A model generated the notes under the pieces. It saw nothing but the letters and a program-made list of their open reading frames with translations. It was not told the origin of the DNA and ran no database searches. From Vitellaria paradoxa (Eukaryota > Streptophyta > Magnoliopsida > Ericales > Sapotaceae), in contig CM034233.1 of the NCBI GenBank assembly GCA_019916065.1, positions 47,570,141 to 47,634,140 on the forward strand: a stretch of DNA of 64,000 nucleotides, written 5' to 3'. Each line of letters starts with the position of its first letter. The first letter of the stretch is position 1. A program made the translations under genes and the position numbers. Of the stretch, positions 1 to 9,479 are shown piece after piece.

Positions 1-1
1 A

Positions 2-1075
2 AAACCCGAGGGTTAGAATGTTTCAAGGATGTACTGTATGTTAAAGGTTTATAGGTTAATTTGATTAGCATAAGTCAGTTGTGCGATGCCAAACTTGTTC
101 ATTTTTCAAAATCTGATTGTAAAATTGTTGATTCTCATGGAAAAACCATTTTAACTGGTATTCATACTACTGATAACTGTTATGGTGTATCTAATTCTAA
201 AGGTCTCATGTGCAATTCTGCAAGCTTGATTAAGTCAGACCTCTGGCACCAAAGACTTTGGCACATCAATTTTAAAGTGCTCAATCAATTGCCTAAGTTT
301 GAGTTAGTTAGAGGTCTACCTAAATTGGGAATAGACCAGAAGGGTGTGTGTGGGCCTTGTCAAATGGGGAAATATATTAAAACTGCACATAAAAAGGGTC
401 AAAGTTTGAAGACTATGGAGCCTCTTAACTTAGTTCACATTGATTTAACGGGACCCACACGCACTGAAAGCTTAGGCGAAAAGAAAATATATATTTGTTG
501 CTGTTGATGATTGCACTCGTTTCACATGGTTGATTTTCTTGCTGAAAAATTTGATATTTTTGACTCTTTTAGAAACTTATGTTTGAGACTGCAACAAGAA
601 AAACAAAGAAAAATTGGATTCATTACCAGAATCAGAAAAGATCATGCGAAGGAGTTTCAGAATTCATCATACAGCGATTTCTATGAAGCAAATGAAATAA
701 AACATGAATTCTCAGCACCTAAAACTCCACAACAAAATGACGTCGTTGAAAGAAAAAATAGAGTACTTCAAGAGATGGCTACTGTTTCATAGAAGATCAC
801 TGCCAAGGAAGTTTTGGGCAGAAGCAATTAACACTACTTGCTACATAGTAAATAGGGTGTACCTCAGACTTGGAACAAAATAGACCCCCTATGAACTATG
901 GAACGGTAAGAGGCCTAGTGTGAAGTATTTCTGAGTTTTTGGGAGTAAGTGCTTTATCCTTAGGGATAGAGAACAACTTGGTAAGTTTAACTCCCGAAGC
1001 GATGAAGGAATCTTCCTAGGCTATTCCACTAACAGTCACGCTTTCAGAGTTTTTAACTTAAAAAATAACACTGTT
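2..1075 (+). pseudogene. Element A integrase remnant
   Basis: Integrase inserts the cDNA copy into the host genome. The pre-integrase zinc-binding region is visible at about 240-365 (LWHQRLWHINF followed by CGPCQMGK, an HHCC-type pattern), then the catalytic core from about 430 (LVHIDLTGPTRTES) through the second open stretch at 511-792, where PQQNDVVERKN lies close to the third catalytic acid. The frame breaks near 505, at 790, and again at 932-934 (TGA where element B also has TGA). Segments 830-1075 still read as the integrase C-terminal part (start of the GIFLGYST-type motif). It cannot make an intact enzyme. The identification as Copia integrase is secure. Confidence 0.88.
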
Positions 1076-1147
1076 ATGGAATCAATAAATGTAATAATTG
1101 ATGATACTAATTCTTACTCTTCAGTTCAATAGGATGATCATGACAAT

Positions 1148-2170
1148 GTGATACCTCTAATGACTCTAGTTGAACAATCTGAAGCCTCAATAGATGTAAG
1201 TGATATATCCAAAAGGGACGATGAGAAAAGTACTGAACAGGAACCATCTTCAAGAATTAAGCTCTACCATCCAGCCTCACAAGTGATTGCAGATGTAAAG
1301 CACCCAATGAAGACGAGGAGACAACTTTAAAATGAGGTATCACATCTTTGTTATGTCTCTTCTTTAGAACCTAAAATTGTGAATGAAGATCTTAATGATG
1401 ATTTTTGGTTGAACACTATGCAAGAAGAGTTAGGACAATTTGTAAGAAATGATGTATGGACTCTTGTACCTCGCCCTTCACATGTGCATGTTATAGGCAC
1501 AAAGTGGATTTTCAAAAACAAAACTGATGAGTTTGGAACAGTCATTAGAAATAAGGCTAGGTTAGTTACACAAGGATATATTCAAGTTGAGGGTATTGAC
1601 TTTGATGAAACCTTTGCTCTTGTGGCTAGATTAGAATCTATAAGAATTTTGTTTGCCATGGCATGTTACTTGAAGTTTAAACTATTTCAAATAGATGTTA
1701 AAAGTGCCTTTTTTAAATGGTTTTTTAAATGAGGAAATTTATGTAGAGCAGCCTAAGGGATTTTGTTGATCTTCACTTTCCAAATCATGTGTTTAAACTA
1801 AAAAAGGCTCTCTATGGACTCAAACAAGCTCCTAGAGCTTGGTATGAAAGACTTGCCACCTTTTTGATAGACTCTAGATTCATGAGAGGTAATGCTGACA
1901 AAACCCTATTCATTCGTAGAGATTCAAAACACACTTTGATTGCACAAGTTTATGTTGATGATATTGTTTTTGGATCTACCTCTCCTGAATTTGCTCATGA
2001 ATTTAGTGAACACATGAAAGATAACTTTGAGATGAGCATGATGGGGGAATTAAATTTCTTTTTAGGTCTTCAAGTTAGACAAGTAGAGAATGGAATCTTT
2101 GTTTCTCAATCCAAATATGCAAAAGACCTAGTTAAGAATTTGGGCTTGAAAATTGTAAACATGCTAGGAC
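1148..2170 (+). pseudogene. Element A reverse transcriptase remnant
   Basis: Reverse transcriptase copies the element RNA into cDNA. A linker (1148-1330) precedes the conserved start of RT (LNDDFWLNTMQEEL at about 1390). The core shows KWIFKNK, QGYIQV, DVKSAFF, KALYGLKQAPRAWYE and the catalytic YVDD at 1951-1962. One extra T in the T-run at about 1709-1714 (six here, five in B) shifts the frame, and a second one-base difference lies near 1760. A further break near 2150 is shared with B. The active site itself is intact; the reading frame is not. Confidence 0.9.
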
Positions 2171-2174
2171 CTCA

Positions 2175-2894
2175 ATGAGCATTTCCACTAAACTTTCTAA
2201 AGATGAGTCTAGCAAATCAGTGGATCCTACATTGTATAAAAGCATGATAGGTAGTTTGTTGTATCTCACTGCCAGTCGTCCTAATATATCCTTCAGTGTA
2301 GGAATTTGTGCAAGATTTCAGTCTAACCCCAAGGAATCCCACTTACATGCAGTTAAAAGGATCATCAAATATGTTAATGGGACTTTTGACTTCAATATTT
2401 GGTTCTCTCATGACGCCAATGTCACCCTAGCAGGGGATTCTGATGCTGATTGGGCTGGGTGTATTGATGATAGGAAGAGTACTTCTAGGGGGTGTTTTTA
2501 TATTGGTACTAATCTAGTTTCATGGCACAGTAAGAAACAAAACTCCGTATCCTTGTCCATTGCTAAATCTGAATAGATAGCCGCTAGTAGTTATTGCTTC
2601 CAACTTCTTTGGATGAAACAAATGCTAGCTAATTATGGAGTTGATCAGAAAACCATGACCGTGTATTGTGATAATCTTAGTGACATCTATATCTCTAAGA
2701 ATCCTATCCAACATTCTCGCACCAAACACATTGACATTCGATATCATTTTATCCATGAGCTAGTAGAACATCAAGTCATCACTCTAGAGCACATTAAAAC
2801 TCAACACCAGCTAGCTGACATATTTACCAAACCGCTAGACCATTTGAAGTTTGAATCTCTCAGATCATCTCTGGGTGTTTGTTCCTTAGACTAA
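2175..2894 (+). pseudogene. Element A RNase H remnant
   Basis: RNase H removes the RNA strand during reverse transcription. It begins with MSISTKLSKDESSKSVDPTL and carries the Copia-type DADWAG acidic motif near 2440-2460, SWHSKKQNSVSLS, then YCDNLSDIYISKNPIQHSR and RTKHIDIRYHF, ending LGVCSLD followed by TAA. A stop (TAG) replaces the tyrosine codon of the usual SESEYIAA stretch near 2572-2577. The first methionine is internal to the polyprotein and not a true start. The closest relative in the window is the same region of B. Confidence 0.9.
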
Positions 2895-3818
2895 AGAGCG
2901 CTCCAAATTTTTCTTTGATTTCTATTTATATATATCTATATAGGTATAGTTAGATATTATTTTTGGAAAATGATGATGATTTCATGATTATTCTAAGGAC
3001 TATTCCTTCATATACTATTCAAAAACATGGAAGTATTGTTTTTAATTTACATATGAGTTATGAAATTGACTTCCTTAATATTCTTGAAACTTATGTTTTG
3101 ATGTTCCTTATCATGGTAGTGGTGTGCCTTTTTGAAAATTCAGTGAGGTTAGGTGGTCAAGAACTAATTTTTCCTTACTTACTTGTGCTCATTAAGTCTC
3201 CTCTTTGGACTATTGATTGCGGTTGAGTACAAAATAAAAAAATAAAAAAAAATAAAAAAAAAACTTGGAAAGGGCTACCAATGGGATAAAGTGTAGCTAG
3301 CCTGTTCATGTGCGGGTTATCAAAATAACCACCCTCTGATTTGACGATACAGGAAGAAGGCTACCTACCTATAAGTGTGTGAAAGCCACCAAGAAAAATA
3401 AAAAATAAAAAAAATGTGGATGTTTTACCTTGGTGTCTAGTTGAAAACAATAAATTGAGGCACATTTAGTCGAAGAGCTTTCACTGCAGTTCTTACTTGA
3501 CTCAATCGAAAATCCAAAAGGAGCTTTCTTGAATATCTTGTAAGTATGTGGAAAGTATAGATCATGATCTTTCAAAACCTCGTTTCACACACTGCACAAG
3601 CATTTGACCACTAGTATGACATGTGTGAACATCCCATGACATAATAAGTAGAGTGAGTTTTGGACTTCTCTTTCATTATTATGTTTTTTTTTACAAGTTT
3701 GAACTTGTGTTTTGCTATGTATTTAAAGGAATAGAACTTAAAATTCTCTGACAATCCTCCTATTTTTCCCTTATTTTTTATTATTATTTTTTAATTATTT
3801 TCCTTTAAAAAAAATTCA
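2895..3818 (+). other. Element A spacer between pol and the LTR-like block
   Basis: Non-coding stretch collinear with 17845-18773 of B. It contains A-rich runs around 3230-3262 and again near 3396-3412, and the shared phrase beginning GGAAAGGGCTACCAATGGG at about 3267. A short open stretch at 2963-3226 exists in both copies but differs in length and has no recognisable motif. I treat the region as an untranslated spacer. Confidence 0.6.
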
Positions 3819-4013
3819 CGGGATGACCGCAGTTAAGGCGCTCTGAGTCATCGATAATATAGAGAGTGGTTTGGCAGAGATTGCTCATCACAGGATATCC
3901 GCAAGATCAAGGCAGGATGGCGTAAGATGGCCGCTAAATCCACGGGGGATGTCTGCGGGATGAGTGCGAGATCACCGTGGGTGCGGTCTTCCCGTGGTAA
4001 AGCTTTTTAAAGC
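3818..4013 (+). repeat. Internal LTR-like block upstream of the element A 3' ORF
   Basis: GC-rich island in AT-rich surroundings. It shares ordered phrases with the LTR core of A (about 6040-6175) and B (about 12075-12230): a GTTAAGGCGC-like phrase, an AGAGAG phrase, repeated CAGGATGGC / GCGGGATGA-like words, then GTGGGTGCGGTCTTCCCGTG. It is followed by a TTTTTAAAG TATA-like stretch and the untranslated leader of the 3' ORF. The resemblance is by eye, diverged and gapped. It is inferred to be an old duplicate of the U3/R region. Confidence 0.6.
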
Positions 4014-4158
4014 CCCCTGAACCTCATTTTCGGTCTCTATTCATTCTGACATCAGCCCGACGTTTGTGTCTCCCTCTTTCTGGCAGTTCTATTTTGTCTA
4101 TTTCAAGGTACGATTCTTTTAGTGTTTTACTCCCTTAGTTTGTCTTTTTGTTATTCCT

Positions 4159-5439
4159 ATGGCTCATGGGAGACGAACCCATCCTTCTTTTAACTCTCAT
4201 CGATTTAAGGGAGATAGTGAACAGTCTCTTTATGATGACACGTTTATGTATCGCCCTGTTGTCATTGAACGTGGCATTTTGCTGCATGACTTTCCCATTG
4301 TAAAGTGTTATTTTGATCAGTTAGGTTGGTCTACATATGCATCATATTCTGGCTTTGAAGGTCCATTTTATGAGTATGCCATTGAAGAACTCATTTGTGA
4401 GTTTTATGTGAACATGCATGCCATTGATTTTACTACTGGTGTCTTGCGTTCTTATGTTCGTTCTGTAGGCATTGAGTTGACACCTTATGTTATTTTTGAG
4501 TTTTTGAGTATTCCTCACCCTGCACATATTGATTTTGAGCTTGTTCTTGATACAGGCGACCCATCTATTCAGGCTATTTCTCGTTTACTTACTGAGGGCT
4601 GAGTTGATTGGGTCAGGGAGGCTATTCCTCACCGACAGTTGTCCAAGAATAACAGGATGCTACATCTCTATGTAGTAAATTCTATTGATCTAACCTTTCA
4701 TATCACTACTGTGTCTAAGCGTTACAGACGCATCTTGCATTCTATAGTTACTGGTCGCATTTTTTATTTGCCCTTGTTCATGTTTCAACTCATAGCTGCT
4801 GGTAGTGATTCTACGTTCCAATCTGATTCTATACCTTTTGGTCTATTTATTACTCACTACCTCCTGTCTCTTGGTGTTGAGTTACCTCTAAACTATTAGT
4901 TGATCAAAATACCCAACACGATTAATCATGTGTCTACTCGTCGTAGTAGGACCCACTCTAGGCCCACTCCAACTCCCCAGGCTGCACCTCCACCTGTCAC
5001 TCCTCCGCCTCGATATTCTCCACCTCCTTTTGATCTTTTTGCCCCCTTTTCTAGCACCCCACCAGCTTATGACATGAATATGCTGGGTGCTATGTTGGCA
5101 CCTATTCAGGGGGAGAGTCGGGCTTTCCACTCCCAGGTTTATCAGCACTTTAGTGCTATAGATTCTCGACAGACCGAGTTTCATGCCTTCCAAATGGACA
5201 TGGACACTCGTTTAAGGGCTATGTAGCCACGTCAGAATGAAATGAACCTCACTCTTAATCAAGTCAAGCAGAATTTGAATACTTATGCCTATACATTTGG
5301 AGACCTATTCGGTAGTAACTTCTTTCCTCACATGGGTGACCAAGGTGATGGGACTAGCATTCATCATACAAGGAGAGCTCAAAATGCCTGTGATGATGGT
5401 GATGGCGATGATGGTGACCAAGGTGATGATGCTCACTGA
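4159..5439 (+). pseudogene. Element A 3' ORF (plant retroelement extra protein), three in-frame stops
   Basis: A single frame of 427 codons runs from the ATG in CCTATGGCTCATGGG to TGA at 5437-5439, interrupted only by nonsense codons at 4600-4602, 4897-4899 and 5224-5226, with no frameshift. The N-terminal part (SLYDDTFMYRPVVIERGILL, then a stretch rich in aromatic residues) resembles the 'putative plant transposon protein' type found in many plant retroelements. A proline-rich stretch (codons about 255-300) is followed by a probable helical segment and an acidic D/G-rich tail. It is sometimes called env-like from its position, but no signal peptide or clear membrane anchor is visible. Its function is unknown. 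The counterpart in B is at 19065-20325. Confidence 0.75.
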
Positions 5440-5853
5440 TGCACTTTCTTGTCAATTCCTGTCAAAAATGGGGAGAAGCACTTGTGATGGCCTTGGATGT
5501 TGATGTTGATCTTTTGGATTATCTTGTTATCTATCTTGTTATCGTTTGTTGTTTGAACTATTTGGATTATGTATTTTTGGATATCAATTCATGAGAAGTG
5601 ATGTATGGTTGTACTTTTCATCTAATTGGATTATCTCTATTTAGACTTATCATGAGCTTAATGATTGGTTGTTGATTATTATTAATTGTTGCCACAAGAT
5701 GCCGTGATTAGTTTGTTTAAGTGTGCAGCCATACAGGTTAACAATTGGACCATGTTGATGGATGACAAGTTTACTGAGGCCTTAATCTAGGATGAGCTTA
5801 ATTGTATTGTTATCTTTTTTCAGTTTTGACATGGAATTGCCAAAGGAGGAGAT
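5440..5853 (+). promoter_or_regulatory. Element A 3' untranslated region and polypurine tract
   Basis: AT-rich tail between the 3' ORF and the LTR. The purine run AAAGGAGGA at 5842-5850, directly before GAT and the LTR, is the plus-strand priming site. A second purine-rich copy (AAAAATGGGGAGAAG) lies upstream at about 5464-5478. Extra polypurine-like copies are a known trait of Sireviruses. Confidence 0.75.
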
Positions 5854-6668
5854 TGTTAAGAACAAATATTGTAAATTGGCAAATCCATGATCAAAGAAAA
5901 GTGTTTGTACTTTTAGACTTAGTGTAGGCTAAGGCACTAGAGTCTTAAGTCAAATAGAATTCTGAAAGGCCTCAGAAGAACTGTTTCTATAATGGCTGGA
6001 AGTCTTAAAAAAGCCAAACAAATGTCAGAATTGATTTAAGCAGGAAGGCCGCGATTAGGCGCGGGAAAATCCAGAGAGCAGAATTTCAAGAATTTGCCAT
6101 GCAGGAAATCCGCTCTGAGTCGCAGGATGGCTGCAGGAAGGTCGCGGGATGACCATAGGGGCGCCTTTCCCGTGAGTACAGTTTTCAGCCTATTTTGTCA
6201 AGCTTTTGAACCCTAGCCACGTCAGTTTGTCTATATATATCCTCTGGACGTCTTTAGGGTTAAATACAGAGAGAATATACAATAGTTTGTAAGCCAGAAA
6301 TGTCAAAACATTCTCTCAATCACTTAACCAAGCATTCTAGCATCTGTGTGATTCGAAGGAGTTTGAATCTTGGAAGAGCTGAGGATTCAGCACTTGAAGT
6401 TGCCGAGGACTCGGTGTTGTGCCTTCGAGGAGTCGAAGGGCTTTCGGTAAAGGAGTTGGTGAATCAAAGAGTCGAGCAAACGTCAACAAAGTATAGAGTT
6501 GAGGAGTCGATCTATCAAGGGTTTGCGTTTGTAACCAACGTTTGTTTTTAGTGAAAGTTTTGTTTGAGGTTCCCTTTGTGGGTTTCCTCACTCTGTTTAT
6601 CTTACCTCTACTATTTTGTGATTGTGGTTAATTGATTGAGATCTTTAGCAACAAATTACGTTTTTTCA
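5854..6668 (+). repeat. 3' LTR of element A
   Basis: Starts TGTTAAGAAC right after the polypurine tract and ends TTTTTTCA. It aligns along its length with the 5' LTR of B (11885-12723). It contains the GC-rich block (about 6045-6175), a TATATATATCC TATA-like stretch near 6231-6242 and a leader-like segment of GAGTCGAAGG-type repeats. Length is about 815 bp against 839 in B. The inner open stretch at 6300-6551 is a chance frame in the LTR. Confidence 0.88.
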
Positions 6669-6867
6669 GTTGGTAAATCAAAACTTTTCAAAACTTAAAA
6701 TCAAATTTCTTTTCCTTTCTTTTAAAACGAAATCAGTAGGTGGCAGAACTTAGAATCTCATAGTTCCCTATGGATTCGACCTCGGTCTCTCCGAGTTAAA
6801 ATTACACCGCATAACCTTCCACTTGGGGGTTAGTTTAGACGCACTATTTAGAAGCGGTTACCTAACA
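6669..6867. repeat. Possible end fragment of another LTR
   Basis: Follows element A directly. The phrase TCCCTATGGATTCGACCTCG with CCACTTGGGGGTTAG and a final CCTAACA resembles the 3' ends of plant gypsy LTRs. No start, priming site or target duplication could be found, so this may be only a fragment of the site into which A inserted. Confidence 0.3.
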
Positions 6868-8079
6868 TTTCATGCACATATGCATGTCTTTGGGTTGGAT
6901 GCAATGATTAATATAAACCAGAATAGTATCTTGTCAGATTATGATCATGAAAAGCAAAAGGCGTAACAATTTCTGTGTGTAGTCGAACCCCTGGATCCAC
7001 TATCTCTGATTGCACAGACCAGTTGAGAGTCACTAAACAAGGGCCATTTATCATTATTTCAAAAGCATAAACTAAAAATTTTTAAACCAGAATCAAAACT
7101 CAAATTTCTCAACACACCTATTTTGAAATTGTTAGGCCTTATTTCAATTTCAAAACTAAAAACATATTTTTATCATTTAGGTCGTCTCGAATACACCATG
7201 TTGCAATAAAGATACGTGACGTGCGGATCTAGTCATGACAATGAGAATGATATTCTTTGTGATGTTTTAATATTTAATAAAATTATACTAAAAGTTAAAC
7301 TATAAAATCATGAAAATCTGATTATTAACTAACAAAAAATAGATTAAGCGCTAAATATATTAATCCATGCAACCATAATTGTTTTGCTAGATGATTATAA
7401 GGACCCATTTTTCTAATGATCATAAAACTTCGTAGAACTAATCAAGAACATGTCAATGAACAAAATCATCTGGCCAAAAGTACCATACTCATCTTCTTTG
7501 AGTTGCCTCAATCTACGTACCAAAAGGCCTATATCAAAACACCTAGAAGAGAGAAAGTCAATTAAGATTAGGAATTATCATTTCAATTTAATGACCAAAA
7601 AACTTTACAAGGATCTCAATGACACATTTACAAACAAAGTCATCTAGATAGAATAATTAGATTCTCATTCGGGATGTCTCCTTGATATGAGCGTCCAAAA
7701 TTGCCGACACCAGCATGTATACCGACTAGGAGTCAATTTGAGAGTACTATTGGACTCTTTGTATGCCAAAATCATATCCTGAGTTATTATGTGTTATTTT
7801 TAGGGTCTTAATTGAATAGATTGCAAAGTTCTTCACTAGTTCAAGCCATTTCTATGTAGTAAATTTTGAATGACTATAAGTTAACCTCTAGGAGTCAATT
7901 TTGACCTAATTTAGTTTAGAAAAACCTTGATGAACCCTAATTTTACGCTGAAGCACTCAATTCTTGGCCAACTCTTCCAAGAAAGCCTAAAAGCTCATTT
8001 CTTTAACCAAAGAAATACATGTCGTTGCTCAAGTATAGCATAGGACCAATAGAGGATGGTTAAACCCTAAGTCTAGCAT
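6868..8079. other. AT-rich spacer, no gene seen
   Basis: No open frame longer than 65 codons and no recognisable domain, RNA gene or paired repeat. The open stretch at 7450-7647 is lysine-rich with no known motif and is treated as chance. Confidence 0.5.
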
Positions 8080-8370
8080 TGTAATGATTCACATTTCCAT
8101 AGGATAATATTATCTCTTTTTGCATTGGTTAGTGTAATGACTTCCCAGTGGGTCACTCATCTTGGTATTACTCTTGCCCAAGAATGCTTGACTAAGGAGC
8201 TTTAATGAAATCCGATGTCCTTATGGTTTTAAAATGCTTTACACTATGAAGATGTTAATTATATATATATATATATATATATGATACTTCCTCTACTTAA
8301 GTGATATAGGATAAGAGTGCTTAAGAACTAGCAAAATAACCCTTAATCTCATATAAGTCTTCCTATTTAT
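8080..8370 (-). repeat. Solo or decayed Cassandra-type LTR with 5S-like sequence
   Basis: Starts TGTAATGATTC like the LTR at 8753, shares TTTTAAAATGC and ATACTTCCTCTAC phrases with it, and loses similarity near 8365-8375. The minus strand of 8140-8220 follows plant 5S rRNA order: a box A-like AGTCAAGCATTCTTGGGC, then AGAGTAATACCAAGATGAGTG. It is interrupted by an AT microsatellite at 8260-8282. No partner LTR of its own is seen, so it is either a solo LTR or an old fragment. Confidence 0.7.
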
Positions 8371-8806
8371 ACAAAATATGGATTAGGGGTATATTTGTCC
8401 ACAAAAATAACTAAAGAGGGTGGAGAGAAATCTCTCGCCAAATGGTTATACACATGGGACCTTATAGGGCATGCACATGGGAGTGCTGAACTTGGATTTC
8501 TACTTCTACTCTCCTCAAAATACCTTTCTATTGTGCTCGCCAAAAGTTTTGATACATACGCATGGGGACACTTCACCACTTGTTTAAGAAAATGCTCAGC
8601 TGAACCTTAGAATTGGTCCTTGAAAAGCCTTTTTGTTCTTTTCATCCCTCATAAGGTTTTTAGTTTCTTGGCTTTATGCAAGTAACTTTTCCTTTTAAGT
8701 TTTAATCTCCCTTTAAGTTCTACTTGTATTTATTGTAACCTTTAATTGTAAGTGTAATGACCTGCATCCATATGGTACAATATTATCCGCTTTGGAATTG
8801 ATATGC

Positions 8807-8893
8807 TACTTCCAAAGTGGTCACCCATCCTAGTACTACTCCCACTAGAGCACGCTTGACCTTCGAGTTCCCATTGAATCTAGTGCCCTCAAG
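8807..8893 (-). repeat. 5S rRNA-derived segment in Cassandra 3' LTR
   Basis: On the minus strand it contains AGTAGTACTAGGATGGGTGA, identical to the box C region of plant 5S rRNA, preceded by GTCAAGCGTGCT (box A-like). The 5' third of 5S is replaced by unrelated sequence, so this is not a functional 5S gene. It could still retain RNA polymerase III promoter elements. Confidence 0.85.
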
Positions 8894-9241
8894 GCTTTAA
8901 AATGCATTGTACTTTATAGATGTCGAACATTACATATATGCTACTTCCTTCCACTACGCAGGTGATGTAGGACAGAGGCTTTGCTTCTCTATTTCACCTC
9001 CTACTTCATTCTCCCACTTGTAGAGTCCCATATAAGTAGGTCCTTCATAATCCCTTACAATCCTCCCCCGTAACAGGGCACATGGCCCCATGTTTCACTC
9101 TTCTACAGGCGGAGTCCTTCACAGGCACCCACATACGGCACACACATGTAGTCCCACACTCCGATTGGGTATTGACTTTGATACCATTTGTAACGACTCG
9201 CATCCACACAGTACAATATTGTTTGCTTTGGGTTTGGTAAG

Positions 9242-9318
9242 CTATTTCCTAAGAGGTCACCTAACCTAGTACTACTTCTATTGGAAACCCTGGAGTTTCC
9301 ATTAAATTCAGTGCCCTC
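9242..9318 (-). repeat. 5S rRNA-derived segment in Cassandra 5' LTR, box A deleted
   Basis: Same order as the segment at 8807-8893 (GGTCACCTAACCTAGTACTA on the plus strand), but about 15 bases that carry the box A equivalent are missing. The two LTRs of this element have therefore diverged in a potentially functional promoter part. Confidence 0.75.
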
Positions 9319-9479
9319 ACGGCTTTAAAATGCGTTGTACTTTATAGATGTCAAACAATACATATATGTTACTTTCTTCCACTACCCAAGCGATGTGGGA
9401 CATAGACATTGCTTTTCTGTTTCACCTCTTGCTTCACTTTCTCACAGGCAAAGTCCCTTATAAGCAGGTCCTTCATAAT

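Larger units (their letters stand above)
1..6668 (+). mobile_element. Copia element A (Sirevirus-like), 5' part outside window
   Basis: 3' part of a long-terminal-repeat retrotransposon. In order it holds the end of the protease/integrase junction, integrase, reverse transcriptase, RNase H, an LTR-like non-coding block, a 3' ORF, a polypurine tract and the 3' LTR. It is collinear with element B from B position about 14953 onward, and the distance to the end of RNase H agrees within a few bases (2894 here, 17844 in B). Domain order IN-RT-RNaseH makes it Copia. Sirevirus-like is inferred from the RNase H style, the long LTR and the extra 3' ORF. All coding parts carry stops or frameshifts, so it is dead. 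The 5' LTR and left target duplication lie outside the window. Confidence 0.9.
8753..9479 (-). mobile_element. Cassandra-type TRIM retrotransposon
   Basis: Small non-coding LTR element of about 727 bp. Read on the minus strand it has a 5' LTR at 9189-9479 (outer end damaged), a priming site TGGTATCAAAG at 9186-9176 complementary to initiator tRNA-Met, a short internal region with no ORF, a polypurine tract CGGGGGAGGAT at 9071-9061, and a 3' LTR at 8753-9059 with TGTAAGGG...TTACA ends. Both LTRs carry 5S rRNA-like sequence in the same orientation, the hallmark of Cassandra (known from the family). It encodes no protein and would depend on enzymes from other elements. Target duplication not resolved. 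Confidence 0.85.

Noticed and set aside
4159..5439. Calling the 3' ORF a retroviral envelope gene
   Set aside because: Only its position suggests env. I see no signal peptide, cleavage site or convincing membrane anchor, so it is listed as an extra protein of unknown function.
6300..6551. Protein in the LTR of element A
   Set aside because: Lies in the LTR leader, and the equivalent in element B is interrupted. It is chance openness.
6660..6680. Primer binding site after the element A LTR (GTTGGTAAATC), implying a second internal region or tandem element
   Set aside because: Only GGTA matches the true primer site TGGTATCAGAG, and the following sequence has no gag. This is flanking DNA.
8807..8893. 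A genuine 5S rRNA gene
   Set aside because: Only the 3' two-thirds matches, the start is replaced, no T-run terminator follows, and it lies inside paired LTRs.
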